Part shown: in pieces, positions 24,956 to 33,642 of the stretch | Position numbering within the stretch: position 1 is the first letter of the stretch | Layout of the letters: each line of letters starts with the position of its first letter | Assembly: GCA_022709425.1 (NCBI GenBank) | Contig: JAKLIW010000002.1 | Location: forward strand, 1-64,000 | Length of the DNA stretch: 64,000 nucleotides | Origin: a bacterium | GTDB taxonomy: Bacteria; UBP6; UBA1177; JAKLFG01 | Reading direction: 5' to 3' | Notes under the pieces: generated by a model | Seen by the model: the letters and a program-made list of their open reading frames with translations, nothing else | Told to the model about the DNA's origin: nothing | Database searches by the model: none | Position numbers and translations under genes: made by a program

Positions 24956-25238
24956 TCGCGCCCCGTTGCTGGAGTTTCACTTTGATGTAGTAGGGGCGTT
25001 CGCCGGGCATGTCGCGCACCTTGATCACGTCGCCGTCGACCAGTTTCAGCGGCATTTTGTAGGTGACCACCGTGCCGTTGGGCATTTGGATGGTCTGTGG
25101 AATACCCTGCTGGACCTCGTCGATGAAAATGACCTGCTCGAGTACGACGGCATCTTCGGGCAGTTTTTCCTTTATCTCGCAGGCGGTGAAGGCGGCGGCC
25201 AGTATGGTCGCGAATAAAAACACGACAAGATCGCGCAT
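24945..25238 (-). CDS. small putative lipoprotein, 97 residues
   Basis: Signal peptide (about 1-19, VVFLFATILAAAFTAC) with Cys20 as probable lipid-attachment site, then a 75-residue beta-rich domain (VVLEQVIFIDEVQQGIPQTI, VDGDVIKVRDMPGERPYYIK). The VDGDVIKV/PGERPY pattern resembles the client-binding beta domain of DnaJ-type C-termini, but the match is too short to name. ATG 25238 is set by GGGAG; the open extension to 25343 has no support. Overlaps coaE by 11 bp. Function unknown. Confidence 0.7.
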   Translation of the reverse strand: MRDLVVFLFATILAAAFTACEIKEKLPEDAVVLEQVIFIDEVQQGIPQTIQMPNGTVVTYKMPLKLVDGDVIKVRDMPGERPYYIKVKLQQRGANVK

Positions 25239-25381
25239 GGAGCACTCCCTGTTCCGACGATATACGGGGGTAGTATATCCCGCGCGCCGAACTCCGCAAA
25301 TTTTATTGACTTGGTCGTAGCGGCTTTTTATACTCGACCACATGAAGAGTCCTGTCGTATAGTAACATCTGGAGAAAAGAG

Positions 25382-26218
25382 ATGAGAAAAGCAGCCATCC
25401 TCGTTTGTTCGCTTCTGTTCGCGTTGGTCTCCTGTTCGACCAAACATGACGCCCAGAAGCTGGTCGAAAAGTATTTCGATCTTATCAAGGGTAAGAATTA
25501 CGAAGCGGCGTGGGAACTGGTCGATGAAGAATCGAAAAAGGAGATCGAGCAGGAACTGTGGATGAACGATGTCCGCCAGATCAATTCGCTTTCGATGTTC
25601 CTGAAATTCCAGCCGACCCAGATCAACAAAGAAGAGACCAAGGTGGTCATCTTCACCGAATTCACCGGTGCCAAGGAGGCTATGAACAAGCTTCCCGGCG
25701 CGCAGATCAAGTTCTACGCGGTGAAGAACGGCGACCAGTGGCAGATCAATCTGCGCGAACGTCTCGAGGAACTGAAAAAACAGCGGGAGTGGGAAGCGAT
25801 CGAGATACCGATAGACGAGACGCTCATCAACAACGCGAAGCAGTACAAGGACAAGATCCTCGTCGAGAATGTCCGTAACGGCGCGGTCCAGTACGAGAAC
25901 GGCCTTGAACAGTACATGATGGACGCCACCATCACCAACAAGAGCGATAAGCCCTTCTCCTATATCGGCGTTGCGGTGAAGTTCATGGACGACACCAATA
26001 CGAAAGTGTTGATGGACAAGGTTTTCTTCCTTATCTACACCCGTCAGGTGCAGGGGATCTACCCGCTCAAGCCGGGCGAAAAACGCGATGTCATCATCCC
26101 CGGTTACGCCGCCGAGGATGTCTTCGAGCGGACCGGCGTGGAGTGGACCGGCAAACTCCAGTGGGAGGTCGAGGCGGTCAAGATCGCGACACCCGAGGAG
26201 ATGATCGAGCTCGAATAG
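25382..26218 (+). CDS. putative lipoprotein, NTF2/DUF4878-like N-terminus
   Basis: 278 residues. Signal peptide with lipobox ALVSC (Cys19). The following segment (about 24-115, AQKLVEKYFDLIKGKNYEAA..) has the pattern of NTF2-like/DUF4878 lipoprotein domains: an amphipathic helix, then beta strands ending in GDQWQINL. The C-terminal half (about 150-275) is a beta-sandwich-like domain (MMDATITNKSDKPFSYIGVAVKF), reminiscent of FxLYD-type modules with PLKPGEKRDV. Charged coiled region ERLEELKKQREWEAIE in between. Start ATG 25382 follows TGGAGAAAAG. The next gene starts 3 bp after the stop. No specific function known. Confidence 0.75.
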   Translation: MRKAAILVCSLLFALVSCSTKHDAQKLVEKYFDLIKGKNYEAAWELVDEESKKEIEQELWMNDVRQINSLSMFLKFQPTQINKEETKVVIFTEFTGAKEAMNKLPGAQIKFYAVKNGDQWQINLRERLEELKKQREWEAIEIPIDETLINNAKQYKDKILVENVRNGAVQYENGLEQYMMDATITNKSDKPFSYIGVAVKFMDDTNTKVLMDKVFFLIYTRQVQGIYPLKPGEKRDVIIPGYAAEDVFERTGVEWTGKLQWEVEAVKIATPEEMIELE

Positions 26219-26221
26219 CCG

Positions 26222-26815
26222 ATGGACCTGAAGGGCAAGATCGACGAGGTCGCCGTCACCATTCAACGATTGGATCGAGCCTTCAATTTCTACTTTACCG
26301 GTTTTGAGAAAAGACCGCCGCTCAAGATGTATGAACGGCTTCAGCGCGAAATAAAGAAATTGCACGATATGGCCGATGAGGTCAAGAACACCGCCGATCG
26401 TTACATGATACAGATGCTGGTGTCGCGTTTCTCGACCTACCGTATCAAGTGGGACCGCGGTCTGCGCGCCATCGAGGATGGCCGCACCAAGCCGGGGACC
26501 GAGTTTTTCGGCGGCATCGGCAAGGATCCCAAGGCGTTGGGGGAGAAGGTTCCCGATTTCGACGAGATCGCCGACAAGGGTGAGGCGGTCGACGAGGTCG
26601 AGATGCGGCTTTCCGACGCGGCGAAACGCTATGTGGCGCTGGCCCGAGCCCACATGGGGAAGATGTACGACCCCGAATCGATCAAGCAGATGCTGGAAAC
26701 CAAGATACCGGAAATGCGCAAAAAATTCGGCGACGATATCGAGTTCGAGGTCTATTTCGACGGCGAGAAGGTGCGCGTGAAGCCCGGTGCGGCCAAGAAC
26801 GTCGCCAAACGCTGA
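26222..26815 (+). CDS. conserved hypothetical, MXAN_5187-like
   Basis: 197 residues, soluble, strongly charged. The central YERLQREIKKLHDMA..RFSTYRIKWDRGLRAIEDG segment resembles a domain seen at the C-terminus of the myxobacterial MXAN_5187 family, as far as I can tell by eye; the rest is helical (VEMRLSDAAKRYVALARAH) with a terminal YFDGEKVRVKPG strand-turn. ATG 26222 directly follows the preceding lipoprotein stop, so the two are translationally linked, and gatC begins 16 bp downstream. It may be carried in the gatCAB transcript. Function unknown. Confidence 0.6.
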   Translation: MDLKGKIDEVAVTIQRLDRAFNFYFTGFEKRPPLKMYERLQREIKKLHDMADEVKNTADRYMIQMLVSRFSTYRIKWDRGLRAIEDGRTKPGTEFFGGIGKDPKALGEKVPDFDEIADKGEAVDEVEMRLSDAAKRYVALARAHMGKMYDPESIKQMLETKIPEMRKKFGDDIEFEVYFDGEKVRVKPGAAKNVAKR

Positions 26816-26831
26816 CATTCCCGGAGGAGCC

Positions 26832-27152
26832 ATGACAAAACGGTCCGATGATATCCGCGCGGTGTACGAACTTGCCGCGCTCAAAGCCGATGAGGCCGAA
26901 TTGACCGCGATGAGCGGACACTTCGAGAAGATGTTCAAACACCTCGACGACCTTTCCCGCGTGCCGGTCGACGGGGTCGAGCCCTATTTCACCTTGCCGC
27001 TGCGCGAACTGCCGCTTATGGCCGACACGGCGACCGCGTCGGGCGTCGAAGCGGCGATCCGCCGCACCTTCGTTCAGAGCGCCGAAGAATTCCTCGTGGT
27101 CCAGCGGGTCGTGAACCGCGGCGCCGGAGAGTGCGTCGGGGAGGAGGAGTGA
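26832..27152 (+). CDS. gatC: Asp-tRNA(Asn)/Glu-tRNA(Gln) amidotransferase subunit C
   Basis: 106 residues, GatC family: helical N-terminus (VYELAALKADEAELTAMSGHFEKMFKHLDDLSRV) and the extended belt VDGVEPYFTLPLRELPLMAD that wraps the GatA-GatB interface. ATG 26832 follows CGGAGGAG. The TGA stop shares its A with the gatA start (TGATG at 27150-27154), the expected coupling for stoichiometric subunits. Slightly divergent from enteric-size GatC (95-100) through a longer C-terminal tail. Confidence 0.93.
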   Translation: MTKRSDDIRAVYELAALKADEAELTAMSGHFEKMFKHLDDLSRVPVDGVEPYFTLPLRELPLMADTATASGVEAAIRRTFVQSAEEFLVVQRVVNRGAGECVGEEE

Positions 27153-28513
27153 TGGAAACGCTGGGCAGAAAAGAGATATACGCCAACATCGCGGCGCACA
27201 ATAAAGCGCTCAACGCCTACCTGCAGATCGTTCCCGAAACGGCGGCGCAGGCGGGTGCGGGGCCGCTTTCCGGGGTCTGTATCGGGGTGAAGGACAACAT
27301 CGCGGTCGCCGGTCTGCAACTCACCTGCGGATCGAAACTGCTCGAAAGGTATGTCGCCCCCTACACCGCGACGGTGGTCGAACGGCTCGTCGCGGCGGGC
27401 GCGACGGTGACGGGCAAGCTCAACATGGACGAGTTCGCGATGGGATCGGCCACCACCTATTCGGCCTACGGCGATACGAAAAACCCATGGGACGAGGAGC
27501 GCACCCCGGGCGGCAGTTCGGGCGGTTCGGCCGCCGCCGTCGCGGCGAAGATGTGCGACGCGGCGCTCGGGAGCGACACCGGCGGCTCGGTCCGCCAGCC
27601 GGCCTCTTACTGCGGCATCTACGGCTACAAACCGACCTACGGAACGCTCTCGCGCTACGGACTGACGGCGTTCGCCAGTTCGCTCGACCAGATCGGGATA
27701 CTCACGCGGCGTCCCGGCGATATCCGCGAGATCATGGCGGTCGCGGCGGGACACGACGGACGCGATGCGACCTCCATCGCGGCGCCCTCATTCGCGGCGC
27801 AGGGATTCGACCCCGCGAAGATGCGTATCGGCATCATCACCGAATACGAACAGAAGATGAATCCCGCCGTGCGGCCTGCCTATGATCGCTGTATCGAAAA
27901 ACTGAAAACGGCGGGAGCGACCATCATCCCGCTGTCGTTCCCCGAATACGATACGGTGATATCGGTCTATCAGGTCATCGCGACCGCCGAGGCGAGCGCG
28001 AACCTTTCGCGGTTCGACGGCATCCGCTACACGGCGCGCGCCGAAGGGTGCGACTTCCGCGAAACGACCGCGCAGAGCCGCGGTCGATGGTTCGGCCCCG
28101 AGGTGAAGCGCCGCATCCTGCTGGGGACGTGGGTATTGTCCCGCGCCTACTACGATTCCTACTATCTGCGCGCCGCGAAGGTCCGCACCGTGATACTCAA
28201 ACGGTGGCAGGAGTTTTTCGGAAAGGTCGATCTGGTGCTCACCCCGGCGACGGCCGGTATCGCCTTCAAGCGGGCCGAACAACCCGACACCTTCGCACTG
28301 TATCTTGAGGACCTTTTCACCATACCGGCGAACCTCACCGGGATGCCGGCGATCGCCGTCCCGGCCGCGACGCACGACCGTCTGCCGGTCGGCCTGCAAC
28401 TGACCGCCGACCTTTCGCGGGACGGTATGCTCCTCGACGCGGCCGAATGGCTCGATAAGAACTTCATGGACTGTGCGACCATCGAGCGGGGGTGCCGTCA
28501 TGACACGATATGA
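27152..28513 (+). CDS. gatA: Asp-tRNA(Asn)/Glu-tRNA(Gln) amidotransferase subunit A
   Basis: 453 residues, amidase-signature protein that releases ammonia from glutamine for transamidation. The Ser-cisSer-Lys triad is intact: Lys in GVKDNIAV (about 47), the Gly/Ser loop PGGSSGGSAAAV (about 119-130), and nucleophile Ser in GSDTGGSVRQPA (about 146). It also has KPTYGTLSRYGL and FTIPANLTGMPAIAVP. The gene starts on the last base of gatC and overlaps gatB by 14 bp. A complete gatCAB set implies that Gln-tRNA (and perhaps Asn-tRNA) is made indirectly in this organism. Confidence 0.97.
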   Translation: METLGRKEIYANIAAHNKALNAYLQIVPETAAQAGAGPLSGVCIGVKDNIAVAGLQLTCGSKLLERYVAPYTATVVERLVAAGATVTGKLNMDEFAMGSATTYSAYGDTKNPWDEERTPGGSSGGSAAAVAAKMCDAALGSDTGGSVRQPASYCGIYGYKPTYGTLSRYGLTAFASSLDQIGILTRRPGDIREIMAVAAGHDGRDATSIAAPSFAAQGFDPAKMRIGIITEYEQKMNPAVRPAYDRCIEKLKTAGATIIPLSFPEYDTVISVYQVIATAEASANLSRFDGIRYTARAEGCDFRETTAQSRGRWFGPEVKRRILLGTWVLSRAYYDSYYLRAAKVRTVILKRWQEFFGKVDLVLTPATAGIAFKRAEQPDTFALYLEDLFTIPANLTGMPAIAVPAATHDRLPVGLQLTADLSRDGMLLDAAEWLDKNFMDCATIERGCRHDTI

Positions 28514-29939
28514 GGCGGTCATCGGGCTCGAGATACATCTCCAGATCAAGACGGCCACCAAGGCCTTCTGCCGTTGCGCGGGCGACTACAACGCGCCGTC
28601 CAACCGCAACATCTGCCCCGTCTGCACCGGCGCGCCGGGGGCATTGCCGGTGCTTTCCGACGAATTCGTCGCGCGGGCGGTCAAATTCTGCCTCGCGCTC
28701 GGGGCGCAGGTGAACCTCACCTCGTCGTTCGACCGGAAGAACTACTTCTATCCCGACATGCCGAAGAACTACCAGATAACGCAGTTCTTCACCCCCATCG
28801 GTTCCGAGGGGCATCTCGCCGTTACCGGGAGCGACGGGACTGAGCGCGACATCCGTATCGAGCGGATACACATGGAAGAGGACACCGCCAAGTCGGCCCA
28901 CATGGGCGAGCGGACGCTCCTCAATTTCAACCGCGCCGGGTTGCCGCTCATCGAGGTGGTGTCGCATCCCGATCTTAAAAGCGGCGAAGAGGCGGCGCAG
29001 TATTTCAAGAAGATATACGACATCGCCGTCAAGTACCTCGACATCTGCCATGGCAACATGGAGGAGGGGAATCTCCGCTGTGACGCCAATGTCTCGATCC
29101 GGCCGGTCGGCAGCAGCGAACTTTTCACGAAGGCCGAGGTGAAGAATGTCAACTCGTTCGCCTTCATCGCCAAAGCGATAGACTACGAGATAGAACGGCA
29201 GATTGCCATCGTAACCGGCGGCGGAGAAGTCGAGAGCGAGACGCGGCTGTGGAATGCGAAACTCAAACGGACCGAGACGATGCGCAAAAAATCGGGCCGC
29301 AACGACTACCGCTACTTCAACGAACCGGATCTCGGGCCGCTGCGCATCACGGCGGAATTCGTGGAGCAGATACGGCGGACGCTTCCCGAACTGCCCGACG
29401 CCAAACGGCGGCGGCTCCGGGATGCCTACGGGCTCAACAACGAAATGCTCGACCTCATGGTCGGGTATCCGGCGGTCTGCGCCTACTTCGAGACGGCGGC
29501 GGCGCTCTATCCAACGGGTGGCCGGACCATCGCGTCGTGGATAGCGGGAGAATTGCTCCGGGTCGAGGACAAGGAACACTTCGCGGCGGTAAAGACCCCG
29601 CCGGCGCATATCGCGTCGCTTGCCCGGTTGGTGGACGAAAAACGGGTCACTGGGCCGCAGGCGAAAGAACTTTTTGCCGTCATGCGTGAAACCGGACATG
29701 ATCCCAATGAGATAGTCGTCGCCGATCCCCGGTTCCAGCAGATGGCCGGCGGCGAGACGGCGGCGATGGTAACCGCAGTCGTCGACGAGAACCCCGATGC
29801 AGTCGAAAAATATCTCGGCGGCAAGGAGAACCTCTTGGGATTCTTCATGGGACAGGTCATGAAACGCTCGAAAGGGAAGGCCGACCCGGCGGAGGTGACC
29901 GAAATGATTAAAAAAGAATTGACTAAACGGAAAAAATAA
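28500..29939 (+). CDS. gatB: Asp-tRNA(Asn)/Glu-tRNA(Gln) amidotransferase subunit B
   Basis: 479 residues. GatB activates the misacylated tRNA and accepts ammonia from GatA. The N-terminal catalytic cradle is clear: YEAVIGLEIHLQIKTATKAFC, the zinc-type CRC..CPVCTGAPGALP (about 24-54), RKNYFYPDMPKNYQI, MEEDTAKSAH, NFNRAGLPLIEVVSHPD and the KKSGRNDYRYFNEPDL motif. The C-terminal YqeY-like tail domain (about 330-479) ends in a basic helix (MIKKELTKRKK). ATG 28500 lies inside the end of gatA (14-bp overlap). Length is normal. Confidence 0.97.
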   Translation: MTRYEAVIGLEIHLQIKTATKAFCRCAGDYNAPSNRNICPVCTGAPGALPVLSDEFVARAVKFCLALGAQVNLTSSFDRKNYFYPDMPKNYQITQFFTPIGSEGHLAVTGSDGTERDIRIERIHMEEDTAKSAHMGERTLLNFNRAGLPLIEVVSHPDLKSGEEAAQYFKKIYDIAVKYLDICHGNMEEGNLRCDANVSIRPVGSSELFTKAEVKNVNSFAFIAKAIDYEIERQIAIVTGGGEVESETRLWNAKLKRTETMRKKSGRNDYRYFNEPDLGPLRITAEFVEQIRRTLPELPDAKRRRLRDAYGLNNEMLDLMVGYPAVCAYFETAAALYPTGGRTIASWIAGELLRVEDKEHFAAVKTPPAHIASLARLVDEKRVTGPQAKELFAVMRETGHDPNEIVVADPRFQQMAGGETAAMVTAVVDENPDAVEKYLGGKENLLGFFMGQVMKRSKGKADPAEVTEMIKKELTKRKK

Positions 29940-29992
29940 CCGAAAATGGCGCGCGAACGGTACGAGAATAAAAGACCAGCCCCGGAGGAGCG

Positions 29993-30790
29993 ATGAAATT
30001 CGAGATTATTTTCCCGTCGACCGACGGTTCCAAGGAAACGATCGTCCGCGAGGAGGGCGCCAATTGGTTCAACGCCCTTGAGAACGCGCTCAAGAACGGC
30101 GGCATGGCCCACATGCTCAACAACATCCTCTGCGACATCAAAGAGGACGGCTCGATCCATGTGACCGAGACGATAACGGGCAAAAAGTTCCTCATCCGCG
30201 AACTCGATCCGAACCGCGTCGCCGCCAAGGGGCCGGAGGTCGAGATCGGCCGTACGCTCAAAAAACGCGACCCCAACGAGGTGCTCGCGGCGGTGTTCGA
30301 GGAGGTGCTCGACGGATTCGACAAGCCGGAACAGGAAGGGCTCGATTTCTTCCTCGATCTGGCCATGAAACATATCCCGGCCGATGCGGGATCGGTCGCC
30401 ATCGCGCCGCTGGCCGCGCGCGAACTGACCTTTGTCGCCTGCCGCGGTCCCAAGGCCGACGGCGTCAAGGGGCTCAAACTGCCGATGGGACAGGGGATCG
30501 CCGGTTTCTCGGCGCTCAACAACGTTCTCATCGCCGTATCGGACGTGCAGAAGGACCCGCGCTTCTTCAAGGACATCAGCCAGAAGATCGGGTATCCCAC
30601 CAAATCGATCGTCGCGTCGCCCATCGCCTACAACAGCCTCACCTTCGGCATGATCGAACTCATCAACAAGACCGAAAGCTCTTCGTTCGACGAGGACGAT
30701 ATCCATATCATCCGCTTCCTTTCCGAAAAGATCGGCGAATACCTCAACATGATCTGGGAAACCCGCAACAACAACCTCGAGGATGAGTGA
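29993..30790 (+). CDS. GAF-domain protein
   Basis: 265 residues, cytoplasmic. N-terminal 60-80 residues (MKFEIIFPSTDGSKETIVRE..) form a small unassigned domain; a GAF sensor domain follows (about 115-255): FFLDLAMKHIPADAGSVAIA, KLPMGQGIAGFSALN, VSDVQKDPRFF, KSIVASPIAYNSLTFGMIELINK, FDEDDIHIIRFLSEKIG. No output domain (kinase, cyclase or HTH) is present, so it probably works as a separate sensor or adaptor binding a small ligand. It starts 53 bp after gatB with a GGAGGAG site, and is followed by a DUF1566 lipoprotein. Similar N-terminal-plus-GAF proteins occur in myxobacteria-like genomes, as far as I recall. Confidence 0.8.
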   Translation: MKFEIIFPSTDGSKETIVREEGANWFNALENALKNGGMAHMLNNILCDIKEDGSIHVTETITGKKFLIRELDPNRVAAKGPEVEIGRTLKKRDPNEVLAAVFEEVLDGFDKPEQEGLDFFLDLAMKHIPADAGSVAIAPLAARELTFVACRGPKADGVKGLKLPMGQGIAGFSALNNVLIAVSDVQKDPRFFKDISQKIGYPTKSIVASPIAYNSLTFGMIELINKTESSSFDEDDIHIIRFLSEKIGEYLNMIWETRNNNLEDE

Positions 30791-30834
30791 CCCGATCGGT
30801 CGGGCCTATCCCGCATGACTATTCCGGAGATATC

Positions 30835-31443
30835 ATGAAACGCTTTTTGTCGCTACTGCTTCCGGCGGCGGTGCTGTGCGGCCTAACGATCGCCTGCGAA
30901 GATGCCGAGATCGCGAAAGAGACCTTTACCGCCCAGACCATCAACGGCGACGAGGTGCTCGTCGGCGCGGTCACCGATCTCATGTGGCAGAGTTATAAGG
31001 AGGGGGACGTTTTCTCCTACCTCAAACAGAAAGGTATCGCCGAATCGGAACAGTACTGCGCCGATCTCGATTGGGCGGGCTTCACCGATTGGCGGCTCCC
31101 GACCATCGATGAGTTGCGTAGCATTGTCGAAGGGTATCCCGATCTGGAGCGGGGCGGACGCTGTAAAGTGGGCAAAAGCTGTCTCGAATATCCCTGCAAG
31201 GACAAGGGGGCGAAGGACGACAACGACCGTCCCTGCGCCCATGACGAGGCGCAATACACCGGTCCCGGCCCGCAGGGTTGCTACTGGGAAACGGTATGGC
31301 ATGACCGCTTTTGCGGTCCGCACTGGTCCTCTTCGGTGGTGGCGGGGGGCGCCGGGGAACGGTGGGTTCTCACCTTCTACGATCCGTCGATATTCGTCGT
31401 TCCGAGCACCGGCACCGCCTTCCCGCGCTGTGTGAGAAAGTGA
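30835..31443 (+). CDS. DUF1566 (Lcl-type) lipoprotein
   Basis: 202 residues. Signal peptide with lipobox LTIAC (Cys21), acidic residues next, then a DUF1566/Lcl_C domain: VTDLMWQ, CADLDWAGFTDWRLPTIDEL (about 80-99), HWSSSVVAG and the closing TGTAFPRCVRK. This C-type-lectin-like fold occurs in surface-exposed, often collagen- or carbohydrate-binding proteins. A Cys-rich insert (CKVGKSCLEYPCKDKG..C) sits mid-domain. ATG 30835 is set by CCGGAGA at 30824-30830. Two other DUF1566-type domains occur in the window (49.2-49.9 kb, and inside the giant protein), so this is a locally expanded family. Confidence 0.85.
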   Translation: MKRFLSLLLPAAVLCGLTIACEDAEIAKETFTAQTINGDEVLVGAVTDLMWQSYKEGDVFSYLKQKGIAESEQYCADLDWAGFTDWRLPTIDELRSIVEGYPDLERGGRCKVGKSCLEYPCKDKGAKDDNDRPCAHDEAQYTGPGPQGCYWETVWHDRFCGPHWSSSVVAGGAGERWVLTFYDPSIFVVPSTGTAFPRCVRK

Positions 31444-31481
31444 CCCCGTTCCTTTTCGATACGCTCGAGAGATGTCCGACC

Positions 31482-32330
31482 ATGTTGAACAAGATCGCTG
31501 AATACCTCTCATTGTACCGCGCCGATGCGGCGGCGATCTCCTTTATCTCCTATCTTTTCGGTCTCTACCTCAGCGGCGGTTTCCAGCCGCATGATATCCT
31601 CAAGGGGCTTCTCATCACGCTGATCTCCTTCAATTTCATCTACAGTTTCAATTCGTGGAGCGACCGCGCGGCCGACCGGATAAACAAGCCGCAACGGCCG
31701 ATCCCGCGCGGCGGCGTATCGCCCGTCGGGGCGTTCCGCTATGCGATGGCCCTCTTGGCGACGGCATTGCTGTGGCCGCTTATCCTCTTCCGTTCCGCAG
31801 AGGAACTGATCCTGTTGCTTCTTTTGCCGCTTCTGGGATTGAGTTATTCGCTCTATCTCAAGAGGAACCTTATCGCCGCCGCCGCGACGACCGCGATCGG
31901 ACTCATCCTGCCGATGTGTGTCGGCCGTCTGCAGCATGACGGGGCCGCCTCTGCCGATGGGTGGTGGATCATACTTACCATCTTTTTGTATTGTGTGATC
32001 GTCATCCCGCTCAAAGATATCGGCGATCATATCGGTGATGTTCAGGCGGGCCGACAGAATTGGAGCGTCGGACGGGAACCGCGATCTCTGGTGAACGGGG
32101 TGCTCACCTTACAGATCGTGCCGCTTCTGACCGGCTGGTCGCTTATCGCGTCATACGAGGCGCTGTTGGTGATAACGGTGCAGGCGGTCGCCACGGCCGG
32201 TGTATTGATCTACTTCCTGCGGTACCGCGAGGTTTTCCGTGGCGTGTACCGGGCGATCATCGCGACGAATCTTCTTTTGGGCGGCTTATTCACGGTGTAT
32301 CATGTTCTTCTGGTCACAATGACGCGGTGA
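31482..32330 (+). CDS. UbiA-family prenyltransferase
   Basis: 282 residues with eight or nine hydrophobic helices. Both Asp-rich Mg-diphosphate motifs of the UbiA superfamily are present: NSWSDRAADRINKPQRPIPRG (N57..D61..D65) and KDIGDHIGDVQAG (about 176-188). These inner-membrane enzymes transfer a prenyl chain to an aromatic or other acceptor (quinones, heme O, lipids, chlorophyll). The YSFNSWSD form and the loss of the usual first-motif ND suggest a divergent member, and the acceptor cannot be assigned. ATG 31482 chosen at the start of homology. Its stop abuts, tail to tail, the stop of the next gene with no intervening base. Confidence 0.85.
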   Translation: MLNKIAEYLSLYRADAAAISFISYLFGLYLSGGFQPHDILKGLLITLISFNFIYSFNSWSDRAADRINKPQRPIPRGGVSPVGAFRYAMALLATALLWPLILFRSAEELILLLLLPLLGLSYSLYLKRNLIAAAATTAIGLILPMCVGRLQHDGAASADGWWIILTIFLYCVIVIPLKDIGDHIGDVQAGRQNWSVGREPRSLVNGVLTLQIVPLLTGWSLIASYEALLVITVQAVATAGVLIYFLRYREVFRGVYRAIIATNLLLGGLFTVYHVLLVTMTR

Positions 32331-33296
32331 TCAGGACGGCCAAAAGAACGGAATCAGAATAGCCAATGCTCCCGCCACATACAAGGCGACAATACTGCGT
32401 ACCGGATTATTTTTCAGCAGAAAGAACGCGGTGGCGCCGTAGATCACCGTGGTGACCGGCATAATAAGCAGGGCCAGGTCGCCGCAGAAGGCGGGAGCGC
32501 CGAGTATCGCCGCGATGACTAAAAAGACGAACAGGGCGATCGGCGCACAAAAGATGGCCCGCTGTCTCGGGAACGGAATCAATGCCGCACCCTCTTTCCA
32601 GACGAACAACATGCCGAACAATGCCGTCAGAGAGAAAATATAGAGCGCCATGAAAGGCCAGATCGTGAGGGAGGAGTGAACATAAAAAAGCGGGATGGTC
32701 GATACTATGCCGGCGAAATTCTCGGGGGCGATGATGAGGGAGGCGATGGAGAACATCATCCCGAGATAGCCGGTCAACGCCCCGGCGAGCGAACGGAACG
32801 GACCCTTGGTGAAAAAATAGATGATGCCGAAACAACCGATAAAAAGGAAGAGCAGCTCTAGGCCGAGAACAACGTTGCTTTCATGGAGGAACATGAAGGT
32901 GGCGATATCTATCAGCGCGTCGAGCGATTTCCCATAACTGACATATTTAAGCTCCATCGGACGATCGAGCGCGAAAGAAATAATAACCGGAGAGAGCATC
33001 AGCGCTCCGGCAAGATAGAGATACTTGAGCGTCGCGAGCGGCACGCCGCCGAAAAGACGCAGTACGAAGAAGAACCAGTTGGCGACCCCCAGATAGAAAA
33101 AGAACCACGACAAGAAGAGGAAGTATCGCATGGTGGTGGTGTCGGCAAGGCTCCATTCGGAGAGATTTCGCGTCAGAGTGAAAAGGACATAGAGACCGAA
33201 CAGCGCCAGCCAACGCAGGGACTCGCTCATGCCGCCCCATCTGGTTTTCAGCGAAAGAAACGTACGGGCTATCCGTTCGGGCATCTTTTCGTCCAC
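32331..33296 (-). CDS. polytopic membrane protein of unknown function
   Basis: 321 residues with about nine or ten predicted transmembrane helices separated by short loops (e.g. LRWLALFGLYVLFTL, LSWFFFYLGVANWFFFVL, LALLIMPVTTVIYGATAFFL). A short basic, cytoplasmic-type N-terminus (MDEKMPERIARTF) precedes the first helix. No catalytic or transport motif that I recognise. Convergent with the prenyltransferase gene, stop codons adjacent (TGATCA). Start ATG 33296 has GGAAAGGTGGA upstream (reading the minus strand). Confidence 0.7.
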   Translation of the reverse strand: MDEKMPERIARTFLSLKTRWGGMSESLRWLALFGLYVLFTLTRNLSEWSLADTTTMRYFLFLSWFFFYLGVANWFFFVLRLFGGVPLATLKYLYLAGALMLSPVIISFALDRPMELKYVSYGKSLDALIDIATFMFLHESNVVLGLELLFLFIGCFGIIYFFTKGPFRSLAGALTGYLGMMFSIASLIIAPENFAGIVSTIPLFYVHSSLTIWPFMALYIFSLTALFGMLFVWKEGAALIPFPRQRAIFCAPIALFVFLVIAAILGAPAFCGDLALLIMPVTTVIYGATAFFLLKNNPVRSIVALYVAGALAILIPFFWPS

Positions 33297-33441
33297 CTTT
33301 CCACCGCAAGGAAGCCCCTACAGGCATTCACTCATCAACCGGGCGTGATGGATCTCGCCCCTACAATTCCGTGCAACACCCTCCGTCGCTCCGCGCCACC
33401 TCCCTGCGACAGGGAGGCAGTTCGGTATTCCCGTTCACCGT
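33297..33441. repeat. gene-free gap made of dispersed-repeat fragments
   Basis: The stretch strings together short sequences typical of dispersed repeats: GCGTGATGGATCTCGCCCCT, CCTCCCTGCGACAGGGAGG (19 bp, an inverted pair around GCGAC) and CCCGTTCACCGTTCACGCC. No gene or terminator is evident. Confidence 0.45.
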
Positions 33442-33642
33442 TCACGCCGTTTCGAAATTGATGCTCTTCAGTTGTTCCGCCGATACGCGGTTCGATATGC
33501 CCAGCAGTTCCACGCCGATGACATTGTTTTTGTCGTCGTAATCGACAATGACACCGGGTCGTATCTCTTCAGAATCGACGATGCGGCTCTCGTCAAGCCG
33601 AAAGTACAGCGCATCGTTCTCATGGTCGATCTTGAGTCTCAT
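33442..33642 (-). CDS. DUF2283 domain protein
   Basis: 66 residues, a complete DUF2283 domain: DHENDALYFRLDESRI, SEEIRPGVIVDYDDKNNVIG and the terminal LLGISNR segment. These tiny proteins are commonly paired with DUF4258 proteins and considered antitoxin-like. Its ATG overlaps the stop of the DUF4258 gene (33639-33642), so they are co-translated. Order (DUF4258 then DUF2283) matches other such pairs. Confidence 0.85.
   Translation of the reverse strand: MRLKIDHENDALYFRLDESRIVDSEEIRPGVIVDYDDKNNVIGVELLGISNRVSAEQLKSINFETA

Noticed and set aside
25328-26938. 536-codon minus-strand frame under the two lipoprotein/hypothetical genes
   Set aside because: The plus-strand genes have signal peptides, ribosome sites and 3-16 bp spacing into gatC; the opposite frame has a Leu/Asp/His-rich shadow pattern.
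28464-29699. Long minus-strand frames opposite gatB and the GAF gene (also 29507-30706)
   Set aside because: Antisense to unmistakable GatB motifs; rich in Arg and Val, no family resemblance.
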